DNA of 64,000 nucleotides from JBCCGI01 sp039029355 (GTDB taxonomy: Bacteria; Planctomycetota; UBA1135; GCA-002686595), in contig JBCCGI010000012.1 in NCBI GenBank assembly GCA_039029355.1, positions 62,001 to 126,000 of the forward strand. Reading direction: 5' to 3'. The notes beneath the pieces were generated by a model that saw only the letters and a list, made by a program, of their open reading frames with translations, was not told where the DNA came from and did no database searches. A program made the position numbers and the translations under genes. Of the stretch, positions 43,123-51,337 are shown in pieces; position 1 is the first letter of the stretch; each line of letters starts with the position of its first letter.

Positions 43123-45015
43123 TCAAGGAGCGAGCGAGAGCGACACCGCGTTGCTCGCAAACACGGCCGCTCCGGACGCCGCCAGCACGGCGTAGGCGTG
43201 GTTCAGGGTCACGCCGACCAGGCTGGGTTGGGTGCCGGCCGGGACCACCAGCGCGGCGGCGGAGCTCCCCGCACCGTCGAGCAGGCTGAAGCTGTTCTGG
43301 ATCAGGTCGTTGGCGGACACGAGCGTGGCGAGCGAGTAGCTGTCGAAGTTGAGCGGCAGCACGACGGCCCCGAGCGGGAAGCCCGGCGTCGTTCCGCTCA
43401 TCGAGCCGCCCAGGACGTACAGCTCGCCGGCGAAGTCGGAGCCGGCATCCAGCAGGAAGTTCTGCGCGCCGCCGGCGCTCAGCGACAGGGTCTCGGTGTC
43501 CACCTGGAGCGAGTCGGCCGGCAGGCCGCCGGGGTGGCGGTCGATCAGCAGCGCCGCGGCCAGGCGTTCCTGGTTGACCGGGTGCTCGAGGCCCACCTCG
43601 ACGATGATGAAGCGCCCGTTCGGGCTCATGCTGTAGGAGTTCGCCTCGAGGCCGTCGTTCGGCAGGAGGAAGCCGGGGAAGCCCTGCAGGCCCGCCCCGA
43701 TCTCGACGACCGGCACGTCGTCGAAGGTGCCGCCGGGGATCGTCACGGTCGGGTTGCCGAGGTGGGTCAGCACGACGTCGGGGAAGGTGACGCCGTCCAG
43801 CATCGTCACGTTCTCGCGCAGCAGGACGTCGTGCTCGTAGAACAGCGCCCGGTCCTCGAACGGCGTCGCCTCGTCGACGAACTCGCCCAGCCACAGGAGC
43901 TCGCCGTCGTCCGACAGGTAGTAGTCGAGCGCACCGGTGGGGCTGATCGTGCTGATCAGCTGCAGGCTATGCCCGTCGACCTCGATGAACTCGAGCCCGC
44001 GCAGGAAGACCTCGTTGTTGCGGATGAAGACGGTGCCTCCCAGGCCGGGCTCAAAGGCGTTGAAGAAGCCGCGCAGGAACCAGTCGCCGGCGTCGTTGAC
44101 GGCGGTCGGCGAGTTCATGAAGTCGATGAAGCTCTGCCCCTCGACCGGCGAGCTGCCGCCCTCTTCGGCGAGCAGCGTGTACGCTTCGGTCTGCGGGTCG
44201 TAGAAGACCAGCCGACCGTTGTTGTTGACCGAGCTGGTGCCGGAGATGTTCACCGGCAGGACCATCTTGCCGCCGGGGCTGACGCTGACCGAAGAGTCCC
44301 GCTGCGGCACCTGGGTCGGCGTTCCGATGCCGGGGATCGGACTCCCCTCGACGAAGGGAGCCGCGAGGATGTTGGTCGGATCCTCCGGGTCGACGACGTA
44401 GACGCCGTCGGTCGAGACGGCCCCCAACCGAACGCTCATGTTCGTCACGACGCGGCCGTCCGCCAGGACCTTGAGCGCGTTGCGGATCGACGAGGTGTCG
44501 ACCACACCGCTCCCGACGACGGGCGCCGTCACCGGCACGTCGTCGAGCAACATCAGCTCGCCGCCGAACGTGTACCCGCGGGCGATGATGCTGGTCTGCG
44601 GGACAAGCGGAGTGAGGAAGTCGGTCGTGATGAAGGTCGCCAGCTGCCCGTCGGTGACGGCGATCTGCTCGATCGTCGTCAGCAGATACTCGGGGTCGGG
44701 CCCGGTCAGCTCGGGGAAGAAGGTCGGCCCGGGTTGCGGGTCGAGGCGGTTCGTGACGATGCCCTCGTTGCTGAGCAGCACGGGGTCCATCTGGTCGCCG
44801 CTGATGATCCCGGTGCTCCCGTTGGTGACCGTGTCGAGCTCGAGGAACCAGTTGCCCTCGTCGTCGACGACCGCGTCGCGAACCGTCAGCATCTCGCCGA
44901 TCTCGCCGAGCTGGACGCCGGTGGTGATGAGCACCTCGATGGTGAAGTCCTCGCCCGAGGACGTGGGGCACGCCGCGGGGACGGCGAAGAGAGCGGTTGC
45001 GAGAATCGCAGGCAT
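43123..45015 (-). CDS. Hypothetical exported protein with C-terminal export module
   Basis: 630 residues from ATG 45015; the start is chosen because it begins a short signal peptide ('MPAILATALFAVPAACP'). The body (about 25-500) is beta-rich with repeated phrases such as 'NEGNWFLELDTV', 'GDWFLRGFFN' and 'YLSDDGELLWLGEF', suggesting a beta-propeller; I do not recognise a named family. Residues about 504-630 are the same C-terminal module as in the convergent neighbour ('SMSGTTPGFPLGAVVLPLN', ending 'FASNAVSLSLAP'). It is divergent from an uncharacterised regulator-like gene across a palindrome-rich 210-bp gap. Confidence 0.78.
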   Translation of the reverse strand: MPAILATALFAVPAACPTSSGEDFTIEVLITTGVQLGEIGEMLTVRDAVVDDEGNWFLELDTVTNGSTGIISGDQMDPVLLSNEGIVTNRLDPQPGPTFFPELTGPDPEYLLTTIEQIAVTDGQLATFITTDFLTPLVPQTSIIARGYTFGGELMLLDDVPVTAPVVGSGVVDTSSIRNALKVLADGRVVTNMSVRLGAVSTDGVYVVDPEDPTNILAAPFVEGSPIPGIGTPTQVPQRDSSVSVSPGGKMVLPVNISGTSSVNNNGRLVFYDPQTEAYTLLAEEGGSSPVEGQSFIDFMNSPTAVNDAGDWFLRGFFNAFEPGLGGTVFIRNNEVFLRGLEFIEVDGHSLQLISTISPTGALDYYLSDDGELLWLGEFVDEATPFEDRALFYEHDVLLRENVTMLDGVTFPDVVLTHLGNPTVTIPGGTFDDVPVVEIGAGLQGFPGFLLPNDGLEANSYSMSPNGRFIIVEVGLEHPVNQERLAAALLIDRHPGGLPADSLQVDTETLSLSAGGAQNFLLDAGSDFAGELYVLGGSMSGTTPGFPLGAVVLPLNFDSYSLATLVSANDLIQNSFSLLDGAGSSAAALVVPAGTQPSLVGVTLNHAYAVLAASGAAVFASNAVSLSLAP

Positions 45016-45084
45016 GGAGGAGGGTCCTTTCGTTCCGACGGCGCGCCGCAAGCCCCGGAACCGCCGGGGAGGCGCCGCATAGAT

Positions 45085-45108
45085 CTCAGATCAGAAGCAT
45101 GATCTGAG
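45085..45108. promoter_or_regulatory. Inverted repeat CTCAGATCA-N6-TGATCTGAG
   Basis: Perfect 9-bp arms (45085-45093 and 45100-45108) with spacer GAAGCA, lying 70-93 bp upstream of the start at 45015 in a divergent promoter region. This is the size and spacing of a dimeric regulator site. Confidence 0.55.
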
Positions 45109-45160
45109 CGCCAACCTAAACCCCGCCTGAGAGGCCGCAAGGGGCATTTCGGGCGCAAAT

Positions 45161-45187
45161 TCAGGCTCGCCTGATCTAATCTGATCT
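45161..45187. promoter_or_regulatory. Palindrome TCAGGC-TC-GCCTGA plus CTGATCT direct repeats 10 bp apart
   Basis: The 14-bp palindrome covers 45161-45174. CTGATCT occurs at 45171-45177 and again at 45181-45187, one helical turn later. The same core (TGATCT/AGATCA) is in the inverted repeat at 45085-45108. Located 39-65 bp before the start of the gene at 45226, so a shared operator set for both divergent genes is likely. Confidence 0.5.
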
Positions 45188-45225
45188 CACTGTTCCCACA
45201 TCACCGACCCGGAGCACAGATCCCG

Positions 45226-46521
45226 ATGGAGCACGACACGACGGGCGCGGAAGGACCGCCTGCGCCCCCCGGCGAGGGCGCCCTGACGGCGACCGAGACC
45301 CTGCGCGTGGAGCGGGTTGCGAAGCGCCTGCTCGGCGAGCTGCGCCGCCTGTGCCGCTACGCGGAGCCGGAGCAGCGCGGAGGCAGCGCGCTCGCCCGCA
45401 CCCTGCGTCTGGACCGCAGCACCTGCCAGCGCGTGACCTCCGCCCTCGCGGCGGACGACGAAGGCGTGGCCGCCGTGCTCGCGCTGCCCGGCCCCGACGC
45501 ATGCCGGGCCTTCGTCGAGGCGTGCGGCGCGCTCGAGGCCTCCGACGAAGACGTCGAGTCCGCGCTCCAAGCGTGCGCCGACTATCACGCGCTCGTGCGC
45601 GAGATCGGCCGCAGCAAGGCCGGGCTCACGCGCCGCCTCGAAGCGAGCCGGGCGGACTCCCGGCACGCGGCCGCGCGCGGGCCGCTCTCCCCCGCCGAGT
45701 ACACCCGTGCGCGCGAGCGCCACTTCGCCGCGTCGGCCGAGCTCGCGGGTCGCTGGTCCGAGCTTCACTCCTACGTGTGGTGCTACCGACCGGATCCGGA
45801 AGACGCCGCGCGCGTCCAGGCGATCGGTGGCTTCCTGCTCGGCGGTCACGAGTCGCGCATCGAGGCCGTGCCGCTGCTCCTGTCGGCCGGCTTCGAGAAG
45901 AGCTATCCCGGCGGCGACCGGCTCTTCTCGACGCTCTCCGCGACCGAGATCGGAGCCGACGCCCGGCACGTGCTGCTGCCCGACCTCTCGTCAAGCCCGC
46001 TCCCGCGCATCACGGCCCGCCAGCGCGAAGAGACCATCGAGTATCTCGTCAGCACCGACGAGACGTCGCGCGGCAGGCCGACCGACATCGCGATGGCCCA
46101 CCGCGCGACGCTGTCCATGACGCACCCGGCCGCCGAGGACCCGCCGATCCTGGAGGTCTGGTACATGTCGACCTACCCCACCCAGCACCTGATCCTGGAC
46201 GTGTACCTCGACGCCGCGCTCGCCCGCAGCTGCATGCCTTCGGTCGCGCTGCACGGGCACTCCACGCACCTGGTCACGGTCGAGGAGCGCTGGAACACCG
46301 AGCTTCCCCAGCGCCCTCCGCTGCGCCTGCTCCCGCGCGGCGTGGAGGATGCCGGCTCGACGCGTTCTCCGCGCCAGCCCGAGCTCGTCCGCGCGCTGCT
46401 GCAGGGCGCGGGCTGGTCGGAGAACGGGCTGATCGGCTACCGCTGCGAGATCGAGTACCCGATCTGGCGCGTGGGACACCTCATGGTCTTCCGCTTCGAC
46501 CCCCTCGATCCGGCACGCTAA
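45226..46521 (+). CDS. Uncharacterised protein, possible HTH regulator
   Basis: 431 residues, family not recognised. Residues about 26-76 are helical and include 'SALARTLRLDRSTCQRVTSALA', which has the spacing of a helix-turn-helix. Residues about 80-165 are also helical. From about 185 the protein becomes a mixed alpha/beta globular domain with conserved-looking stretches ('WCYRPDPEDAARVQAIGGFLLGGHESRIEAVPLLL', 'EVWYMSTYPTQHLILDVYLD', 'IEYPIWRVGHLMVFRFDPLDP'). A DNA-binding N-terminus with a ligand domain would suit its position next to several palindromes. No signal peptide or membrane helix. It does not look like a mobile-element gene. Confidence 0.65.
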   Translation: MEHDTTGAEGPPAPPGEGALTATETLRVERVAKRLLGELRRLCRYAEPEQRGGSALARTLRLDRSTCQRVTSALAADDEGVAAVLALPGPDACRAFVEACGALEASDEDVESALQACADYHALVREIGRSKAGLTRRLEASRADSRHAAARGPLSPAEYTRARERHFAASAELAGRWSELHSYVWCYRPDPEDAARVQAIGGFLLGGHESRIEAVPLLLSAGFEKSYPGGDRLFSTLSATEIGADARHVLLPDLSSSPLPRITARQREETIEYLVSTDETSRGRPTDIAMAHRATLSMTHPAAEDPPILEVWYMSTYPTQHLILDVYLDAALARSCMPSVALHGHSTHLVTVEERWNTELPQRPPLRLLPRGVEDAGSTRSPRQPELVRALLQGAGWSENGLIGYRCEIEYPIWRVGHLMVFRFDPLDPAR

Positions 46522-46626
46522 GAACCGGTGCACCGATCCGGTCGGGCCGGCTCGCCGCAGGGAATCCACGAGAGAGCCTGAACCGCGGGCACGCCGCGGC
46601 AGAGCACTTGGGCCGCCCCCAAAGGA

Positions 46627-47292
46627 GTGCTCAACAAGCCGCGATTCGCCCCTCGCCTGCTCGCATCCCTCCTCGCCCTTAGCTGCCTACCGGCGGTGCC
46701 CGCGGCCCAGATGTCGATCGCATCGGGTCTACGGCCGAAGCCGACGCTCGGCGCGCCCAACGGCATGGCCACGGTCAGCGTGCAGGACCTGGTCTTGATC
46801 GCACAGACGGCCGTCAACGACTGCGTCTCGTCGGTGAGCACGGCGGATGGCTGGGAAATCCGCGTCGACATGCAGGAGCGTCTCGGCGCTCCGGATCCGG
46901 ACCCCGACGACCCGGTCCTGCCCCGCACCTTCCCCGAGGACCGTACGACCTGGCTCGACGCCTCGGGAGAGCTGATCACGCACGCGAACACGTCGTTCGA
47001 ATACAACGACAACCCGATCGGCACGATCGACCTCTACATCGACGGCCCGCTCGCGCCGCCGCCGCCCCAGGGCTGTGGTTGCGGGTGCAACGAGGCGGGC
47101 TGCAAGTGCGGGGCACCAGCGCCGGGCAACAACGTCGGTGACTCAGGCTTCTGGGCCACCACGCTGTCGACGGGAGGCTGCGCCATCGCCGGCGCGACGG
47201 CGGTGGAGACGGTCGTGGCAGGCCCCGCGGCCTGGGCGACGACCGGGTCGATCTTGGCGATCTGCGGCGCGGTGGTCTACCTCTTCCGGTAG
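46627..47292 (+). CDS. Small exported Cys-rich protein of unknown function
   Basis: 221 residues from GTG 46627. The signal peptide ends 'AVPAAQ' near residue 28. The mid part (about 45-140) is a compact domain ('VSVQDLVLIAQTAVNDCVSSV', 'GWEIRVDMQERLG'). Then a proline run leads to a cluster of five cysteines at 150, 152, 154, 159 and 161 ('GCGCGCNEAGCKCG'), followed by a hydrophobic Ala/Gly/Thr-rich C-terminus (about 175-221) that could anchor it or be processed. The start is uncertain because AAAGGA abuts the GTG with no spacer. I do not recognise a family; metal binding by the cysteine cluster is plausible. Confidence 0.55.
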   Translation: MLNKPRFAPRLLASLLALSCLPAVPAAQMSIASGLRPKPTLGAPNGMATVSVQDLVLIAQTAVNDCVSSVSTADGWEIRVDMQERLGAPDPDPDDPVLPRTFPEDRTTWLDASGELITHANTSFEYNDNPIGTIDLYIDGPLAPPPPQGCGCGCNEAGCKCGAPAPGNNVGDSGFWATTLSTGGCAIAGATAVETVVAGPAAWATTGSILAICGAVVYLFR

Positions 47293-47468
47293 CCGCGAAG
47301 CACGCCCGGGTCGCGGGCCGGCGATCCGGACAAGGCGGAGCCGACCTCATAGCTGCATAGGAGGCCGGCCCCGCTCTGCGTGGGGGCCGGGCGACTCGTC
47401 TCGCGCCGGGCGATCGGATACAACCTCGGCAAGTCGCCGCCGACCGAGACCCCGAAGACACCGCAGCC

Positions 47469-48530
47469 GTGCTGATCAAACCCCGCTACTCCCCGGGCGA
47501 TGTGCTCCGCTGGACGCGCATCGAGATCGTCCTCTTCTTTTCCTACGCGCTCGTCGTCACCGCGCTCTACGAGCTCGTCGGGCTGGAGTTCCTTCACCTG
47601 CCCTGGGCGCCGGTGGCCGTCGTCGGCACCGCGGTCGCCTTCATCGTGGGCTTCCAGAACAACGCCGCCTACGGCCGGATCTGGGAGGCGCGCAAGATCT
47701 GGGGCGGGATCGTCAACGCCTCGCGGTCGTTCGCGATGCGCGTGCAGGACTGCGTGACCGCGGAGCGGGCGCGCGAGCCGGTGACCGAGGAGGAGCTCGC
47801 CGAGCACCGACGCGTGCTGCTCTACCGGCACATCTCGTGGCTGACGGCGCTGCGGCACACGATGCGGCAGCCGCGGCCCTGGGAGACGTCCGACGACCAC
47901 CCGACCAACCGCGAATGGTCGGAGTTCACCAACACGCCGGAGCGCGCGCTGTCGCTCGAGGAGGAGCTCGCCCCGACGCTTCCCGAGGAGGACCGCGCCA
48001 AGGTCATGGCGAGCACCAACCGCCCGGCGGCGCTCCTGTTCGCCCAGTCGCGCCACCTGCGGATGCTGGAAGAACGCGGCCTCGTGTGGGAGTTCGCGTT
48101 CCTCGAGCTGCAGCAGAACCTCCAGACGCTCTTCGAGCTCCAGGGGAAGTCGGAGCGCATCAAGAACTTCCCCTACCCGCGGCAGTACGCGACGCTCTCC
48201 TACGAGTTCGTGCGGCTCTTCCTGGTGTTCCTGCCCTTTGCCGCGATCCCCGAGTTCGCGCGCATCGGAGCCGAGCTCACCGCGAACGGCTCGTCGGCCG
48301 GCTCCTGGTTCCCGTGGCTGGCGGCCCCGTTCTCGCTGGTGATGTCGTGGATCTTCTACGTGATGGAGCGCATCGGACGCGTGGGCGAGAACCCGTTCGA
48401 GGGCTCGCCCAACGACGTGCCGATCTCGACCATCGCGCGCGGGATCGAGATCGACCTGCGCGAGATGATGGGCGAGGACGAAGAGCGCGTGCCCGCGCCG
48501 CTCGAGGCCAACTGCCAGGTGCAGATGTAG
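47469..48530 (+). CDS. Bestrophin-like (UPF0187) membrane channel protein
   Basis: 353 residues from GTG 47469. The N-terminus 'WTRIEIVLFFSYALVVTALYELVG' and 'PVAVVGTAVAFIVGFQNNAAYGRIWEARKIWGGIVNASRSF' match bacterial bestrophin homologues, where 'GFxNNxAYxRWWEAR' lines the pore region. Two more hydrophobic segments lie at about 245-270 and 280-300 ('WLAAPFSLVMSWIFYVMERIG'), and 'NPFEGSPNDVPISTIARGIEIDLREMMG' is the conserved C-terminal block. Bacterial bestrophins form pentameric ion channels, often cation-selective, in contrast to the animal chloride channels. A longer soluble insert (about 100-190) is present compared with the shortest members. No operon partner. Confidence 0.88.
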   Translation: MLIKPRYSPGDVLRWTRIEIVLFFSYALVVTALYELVGLEFLHLPWAPVAVVGTAVAFIVGFQNNAAYGRIWEARKIWGGIVNASRSFAMRVQDCVTAERAREPVTEEELAEHRRVLLYRHISWLTALRHTMRQPRPWETSDDHPTNREWSEFTNTPERALSLEEELAPTLPEEDRAKVMASTNRPAALLFAQSRHLRMLEERGLVWEFAFLELQQNLQTLFELQGKSERIKNFPYPRQYATLSYEFVRLFLVFLPFAAIPEFARIGAELTANGSSAGSWFPWLAAPFSLVMSWIFYVMERIGRVGENPFEGSPNDVPISTIARGIEIDLREMMGEDEERVPAPLEANCQVQM

Positions 48531-48708
48531 GCCGGCCGCCCACAAGATCGCTTCTCGCGCCTGGGACGGGAGCGTCGCGCGAGGGGCTTTCGAGGGCTAA
48601 CCCTAGGCCCGCGCAGCTAGGGTAGCCCCGTGGTCGTCGTTCGCGCCGCGCACCGTGCGCGGCGGTCGGCGAACCCGAGAGAAGCTCGGCGCAGGCAGGC
48701 CCCCGCCC

Positions 48709-49548
48709 ATGGTCCCCGTCTCCCACCCCTCCGGCAGCACCGCGGCGCCGGCGGGCTCCAACCTCTGGCTCGAATCCCTCCTCAGCGAGGCCCGCGCGCA
48801 CCGCGCGGTGCAGCACCCGTTCCTCCGCGCGCTGGCCGACGGGGCGTTCGGCGTACGGACGCATGCGGCGGCCCGCGCGCTCGGGCACGCGTACGCCGGC
48901 TACTCGCAGTGGTTCCCGCGCTACCTGCGCGCGCTGATCGCACGCATGCCCGCGGAGGACTACCGCGACCTCCTGCGGCGCAACCTCGACGAGGAGCAGG
49001 GCCACCTGGACCCCGCCGACCGCGAGGTGTTGGCGTCGATGGGGATCGACCCGTGCGACGTCGAGGGCGTGCCGCACCCCGAGCTCTTCCGGCGCTTCTG
49101 CGTGGCGATCGGCCTCGCGGAGGCCGACCTGGCTCAGCCTCCGCTCCCCACCATCGAGTGGCGCGCCGGCTTCCTCGGCGCAATGCGCGCCGGAACCCCG
49201 GCCTTCGGCGTCGGCGCGTTGGGACTCGGCACCGAGTCGATCGTCGCCACGGTCTACACCCTGGTGATCCGCGGGCTGGAGCGCGTCGAGGGGCTCTCGC
49301 GGCGCGACCGGATCTTCTTCGACCTCCATTGCTACGTCGACGACCAGCACCAAAAGGACTTGCTCGCGATCGCGCAGGAACTCGCGCAGGAGCCCGCGGG
49401 CGCCGCCGAGGTCGAGCACGGCCTGCGCCTCGCCCTCGCGCTGCGCGAGGAGTTCTTCGACGCGCTCCACGAGAGCTGCCTGCCGCACCCGGAGCTGCTC
49501 GACGCTCCGCCCACCACCACCGACGCCGACGAGGTGCCCCGTGACTGA
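48709..49548 (+). CDS. Haem-oxygenase-like diiron oxidase (HDO/TenA-like, iron-containing redox enzyme)
   Basis: 279 residues, all-helical. The pattern fits haem-oxygenase-like diiron oxidases (relatives of UndA, BesC and SznF): 'DEEQGH' gives Glu96 and His99, 'GTES' gives Glu176, and 'HCYVDDQHQKD' gives His207-xxx-Asp211-xx-His214, the typical HxxxDxxH ligand set on the last core helix. Such enzymes use O2 for N-oxygenation, desaturation or C-C cleavage of small substrates, often amino acids. Start ATG 48709 was chosen over the longer frame because the extra residues are low-complexity. The end overlaps the methyltransferase gene by 8 bp; an Fe/2OG dioxygenase gene follows, so a short oxidative tailoring pathway is likely. 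Confidence 0.85.
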   Translation: MVPVSHPSGSTAAPAGSNLWLESLLSEARAHRAVQHPFLRALADGAFGVRTHAAARALGHAYAGYSQWFPRYLRALIARMPAEDYRDLLRRNLDEEQGHLDPADREVLASMGIDPCDVEGVPHPELFRRFCVAIGLAEADLAQPPLPTIEWRAGFLGAMRAGTPAFGVGALGLGTESIVATVYTLVIRGLERVEGLSRRDRIFFDLHCYVDDQHQKDLLAIAQELAQEPAGAAEVEHGLRLALALREEFFDALHESCLPHPELLDAPPTTTDADEVPRD

Positions 49549-50299
49549 GACCACCCGCTCGATCTACGACCGCTCGGCCGCGCGCTGGCGCCGCGACGAG
49601 CCGGTGCTCCTGTCCGACTACACCGCGCGCCCCTTCCTGCTCGACTGGTGCGAGCCCGTCCGCGGGCAGCGGATCCTCGACCTCGGCTGCGGCGAGGGCT
49701 ACGTCGCGCGCCAGCTCGCCGAGCGCGGCGCGGGCGAGGTGGTCGGCGTCGACCTCTCGCCCAAGATGATCGAGGGCGCGCTGGCTCAGCGCCCGGGCGA
49801 GCCGGGCGCGCCGACGTCGTTCTCGGTCGGCGACTCGTCCGACCTGTCGCGCTTCGAGGACGCCTCGTTCGACGTCGTGCTGTGCGTCTTCCTCTTCAAC
49901 TACCTCGACGTCCGCAGCACGCGCCGCACGATGGCCGAGGCGGCGCGGGTGCTGCGGCCGCGCGGACGCTTCCTGTTCTCGATCCCGCACCCCATGCTGC
50001 CGTTCGTCCGCGAGGAGCGGGCGCCCTTCTACTTCGCGCGCGGACAGCACGGCTACTTCTCGGGCACCGACGCGGTGCTCGAAGGCAAGATCTGGCGCCG
50101 CGACGGCGACGCGGTCCCGGTGCGGTGCGTGCACAAGCCGCTCGAGGTCTACTTCGAGGCGCTGGCCGCCGCCGGCTTCGACGCCCTGCCGCGGATGAAG
50201 GAGCTGCGCGTCACCGACGAGCACCTCGCGCTCGACCCCGACTTCTTCGGGGCGCTGCGCGACGAGCCGCTGCACCTGGCGCTCCAGGTGCGCCGCTAG
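49541..50299 (+). CDS. SAM-dependent class I methyltransferase
   Basis: 252 residues from GTG 49541, overlapping the diiron oxidase gene by 8 bp. Motif I 'ILDLGCGEGYVARQL' (about 43-57) and 'VVGVDLSPKMIEGAL' form the SAM-binding fold; 'FDVVLCVFLFNYLDV' is motif IV-like and 'RVLRPRGRFLFSIPHPMLPF' motif VI-like. This is a Methyltransf_11/25 type that usually acts on small molecules (O-, N- or C-methylation). The C-terminal part carries 'KPLEVYFEALAAAGFDALPRMKELR'. Substrate unknown. It is the middle gene of a three-gene cluster with two iron-dependent oxygenases. Confidence 0.9.
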   Translation: MTETTRSIYDRSAARWRRDEPVLLSDYTARPFLLDWCEPVRGQRILDLGCGEGYVARQLAERGAGEVVGVDLSPKMIEGALAQRPGEPGAPTSFSVGDSSDLSRFEDASFDVVLCVFLFNYLDVRSTRRTMAEAARVLRPRGRFLFSIPHPMLPFVREERAPFYFARGQHGYFSGTDAVLEGKIWRRDGDAVPVRCVHKPLEVYFEALAAAGFDALPRMKELRVTDEHLALDPDFFGALRDEPLHLALQVRR

Positions 50300-50308
50300 C
50301 CCGGAGGG

Positions 50309-51202
50309 ATGGCGAGGACGGGGCACACATCGACGCTCGCCCGCCGGAGCGATGCGCTCGTGCTCGGCCCCGCCGCGCACGGCGAGCTGGACCGCCTCGG
50401 CGTGCAGGCTCCCGAGCGGCTGCTCGAAACCCGCCCCGAGCTGCCGGCGGTGGCCGACCTGGCGGCGCGGGTCGCCGCACGGGTACGGGGCCCCAGCGGG
50501 ATGGCGCTGGTGCGCGCGGCCGAGCTCGCGCCGCGCGTCCAGCGGCTCGCCTTCGCCGCGCTGGGGCTCGCGATCGCGGAGCCGATCCTGCGCTACGGGC
50601 TGCTGTACGCGGTGCACGACCGCGGCGGCTCGTACCGCGAGTCGGCCATCCCGGTCAGCAAGACCCGCGCGGCGACCGGCTTCCACACCGACAGCAGCGC
50701 GTGGAACTGCGTGCCCGGCGTGGTGGCCCTCCTGTGCGAGCGGCCGAGCCCCGCCGGCGGCGCGTCGCGCGTAACGCACGCCGAGCGCGCGTGCGCGTGG
50801 CTGGCCGAGCGCGATCCCGCTGCCCTCGCACAGCTGCGGCGGAGCTACGTGCGCGACGTCGTCACGCCCGGCGCCGAGCGCACGGCCGCAGCCCTGCGCC
50901 GCAACCGCTTCCCCGTGGTCGCGCTGGAGCCCGACTTCCAGCTCCGCTACATGCGCTACTGGATCGAGAAGGGCCACGAGCGCGCCGGCGAGCCGCTCGA
51001 CGCCGACGCGCTGCGCGCCTTCGACGCGCTGGACGCCGCCCTGGCGCGGCCCGCGTGGAGCGCGCGCTTTCGGCTGGAGGCGGGCGACATGCTCTTCCTC
51101 GACAACCGCCGCCTCGCCCACGGCCGCGAGGCCTACGCCGACTCCCCGGGCGACGGCCGGCTGCTGTGGCGGCTGTGGCTCGACGAGCGGGCGCGGACCT
51201 AG
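50309..51202 (+). CDS. TauD-like Fe(II)/2-oxoglutarate-dependent dioxygenase
   Basis: 297 residues. The iron-binding facial triad is visible: His126 and Asp128 in 'GFHTDSS' and His271 in 'DNRRLAHGR', with the 2-oxoglutarate-binding Arg in 'RLLWRLWLDER' (284 or 288). This is the clavaminate synthase/TauD fold as used for amino-acid hydroxylation or desaturation. Because the carboxylate ligand Asp128 is present, it should hydroxylate or desaturate rather than halogenate. GGAGGG directly precedes the ATG. It lies 9 bp after the methyltransferase stop and is the last gene of the cluster. 'YIEKGHERAGEPLDADALRAFDALD'-like helical lid at about 218-243. Substrate unknown. Confidence 0.88.
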   Translation: MARTGHTSTLARRSDALVLGPAAHGELDRLGVQAPERLLETRPELPAVADLAARVAARVRGPSGMALVRAAELAPRVQRLAFAALGLAIAEPILRYGLLYAVHDRGGSYRESAIPVSKTRAATGFHTDSSAWNCVPGVVALLCERPSPAGGASRVTHAERACAWLAERDPAALAQLRRSYVRDVVTPGAERTAAALRRNRFPVVALEPDFQLRYMRYWIEKGHERAGEPLDADALRAFDALDAALARPAWSARFRLEAGDMLFLDNRRLAHGREAYADSPGDGRLLWRLWLDERART

Positions 51203-51337
51203 CTGACCCGGCCGCGCGCCGACCCGGCCGCGCGAGGAAACGGGCAGAACGGTGGCAGCCGAGGCCGGCGCCCTGCGCCCCGGAGAGGGAACCCATTCCC
51301 CTTCTTCATCCGGCCTCCTGCCGACCCGGTCTCCGCC

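Noticed and set aside
50309..51202. Possible halogenase activity for the Fe/2OG enzyme next to the diiron oxidase
   Set aside because: The metal-binding Asp128 is present; Fe/2OG halogenases have Gly or Ala at that position.
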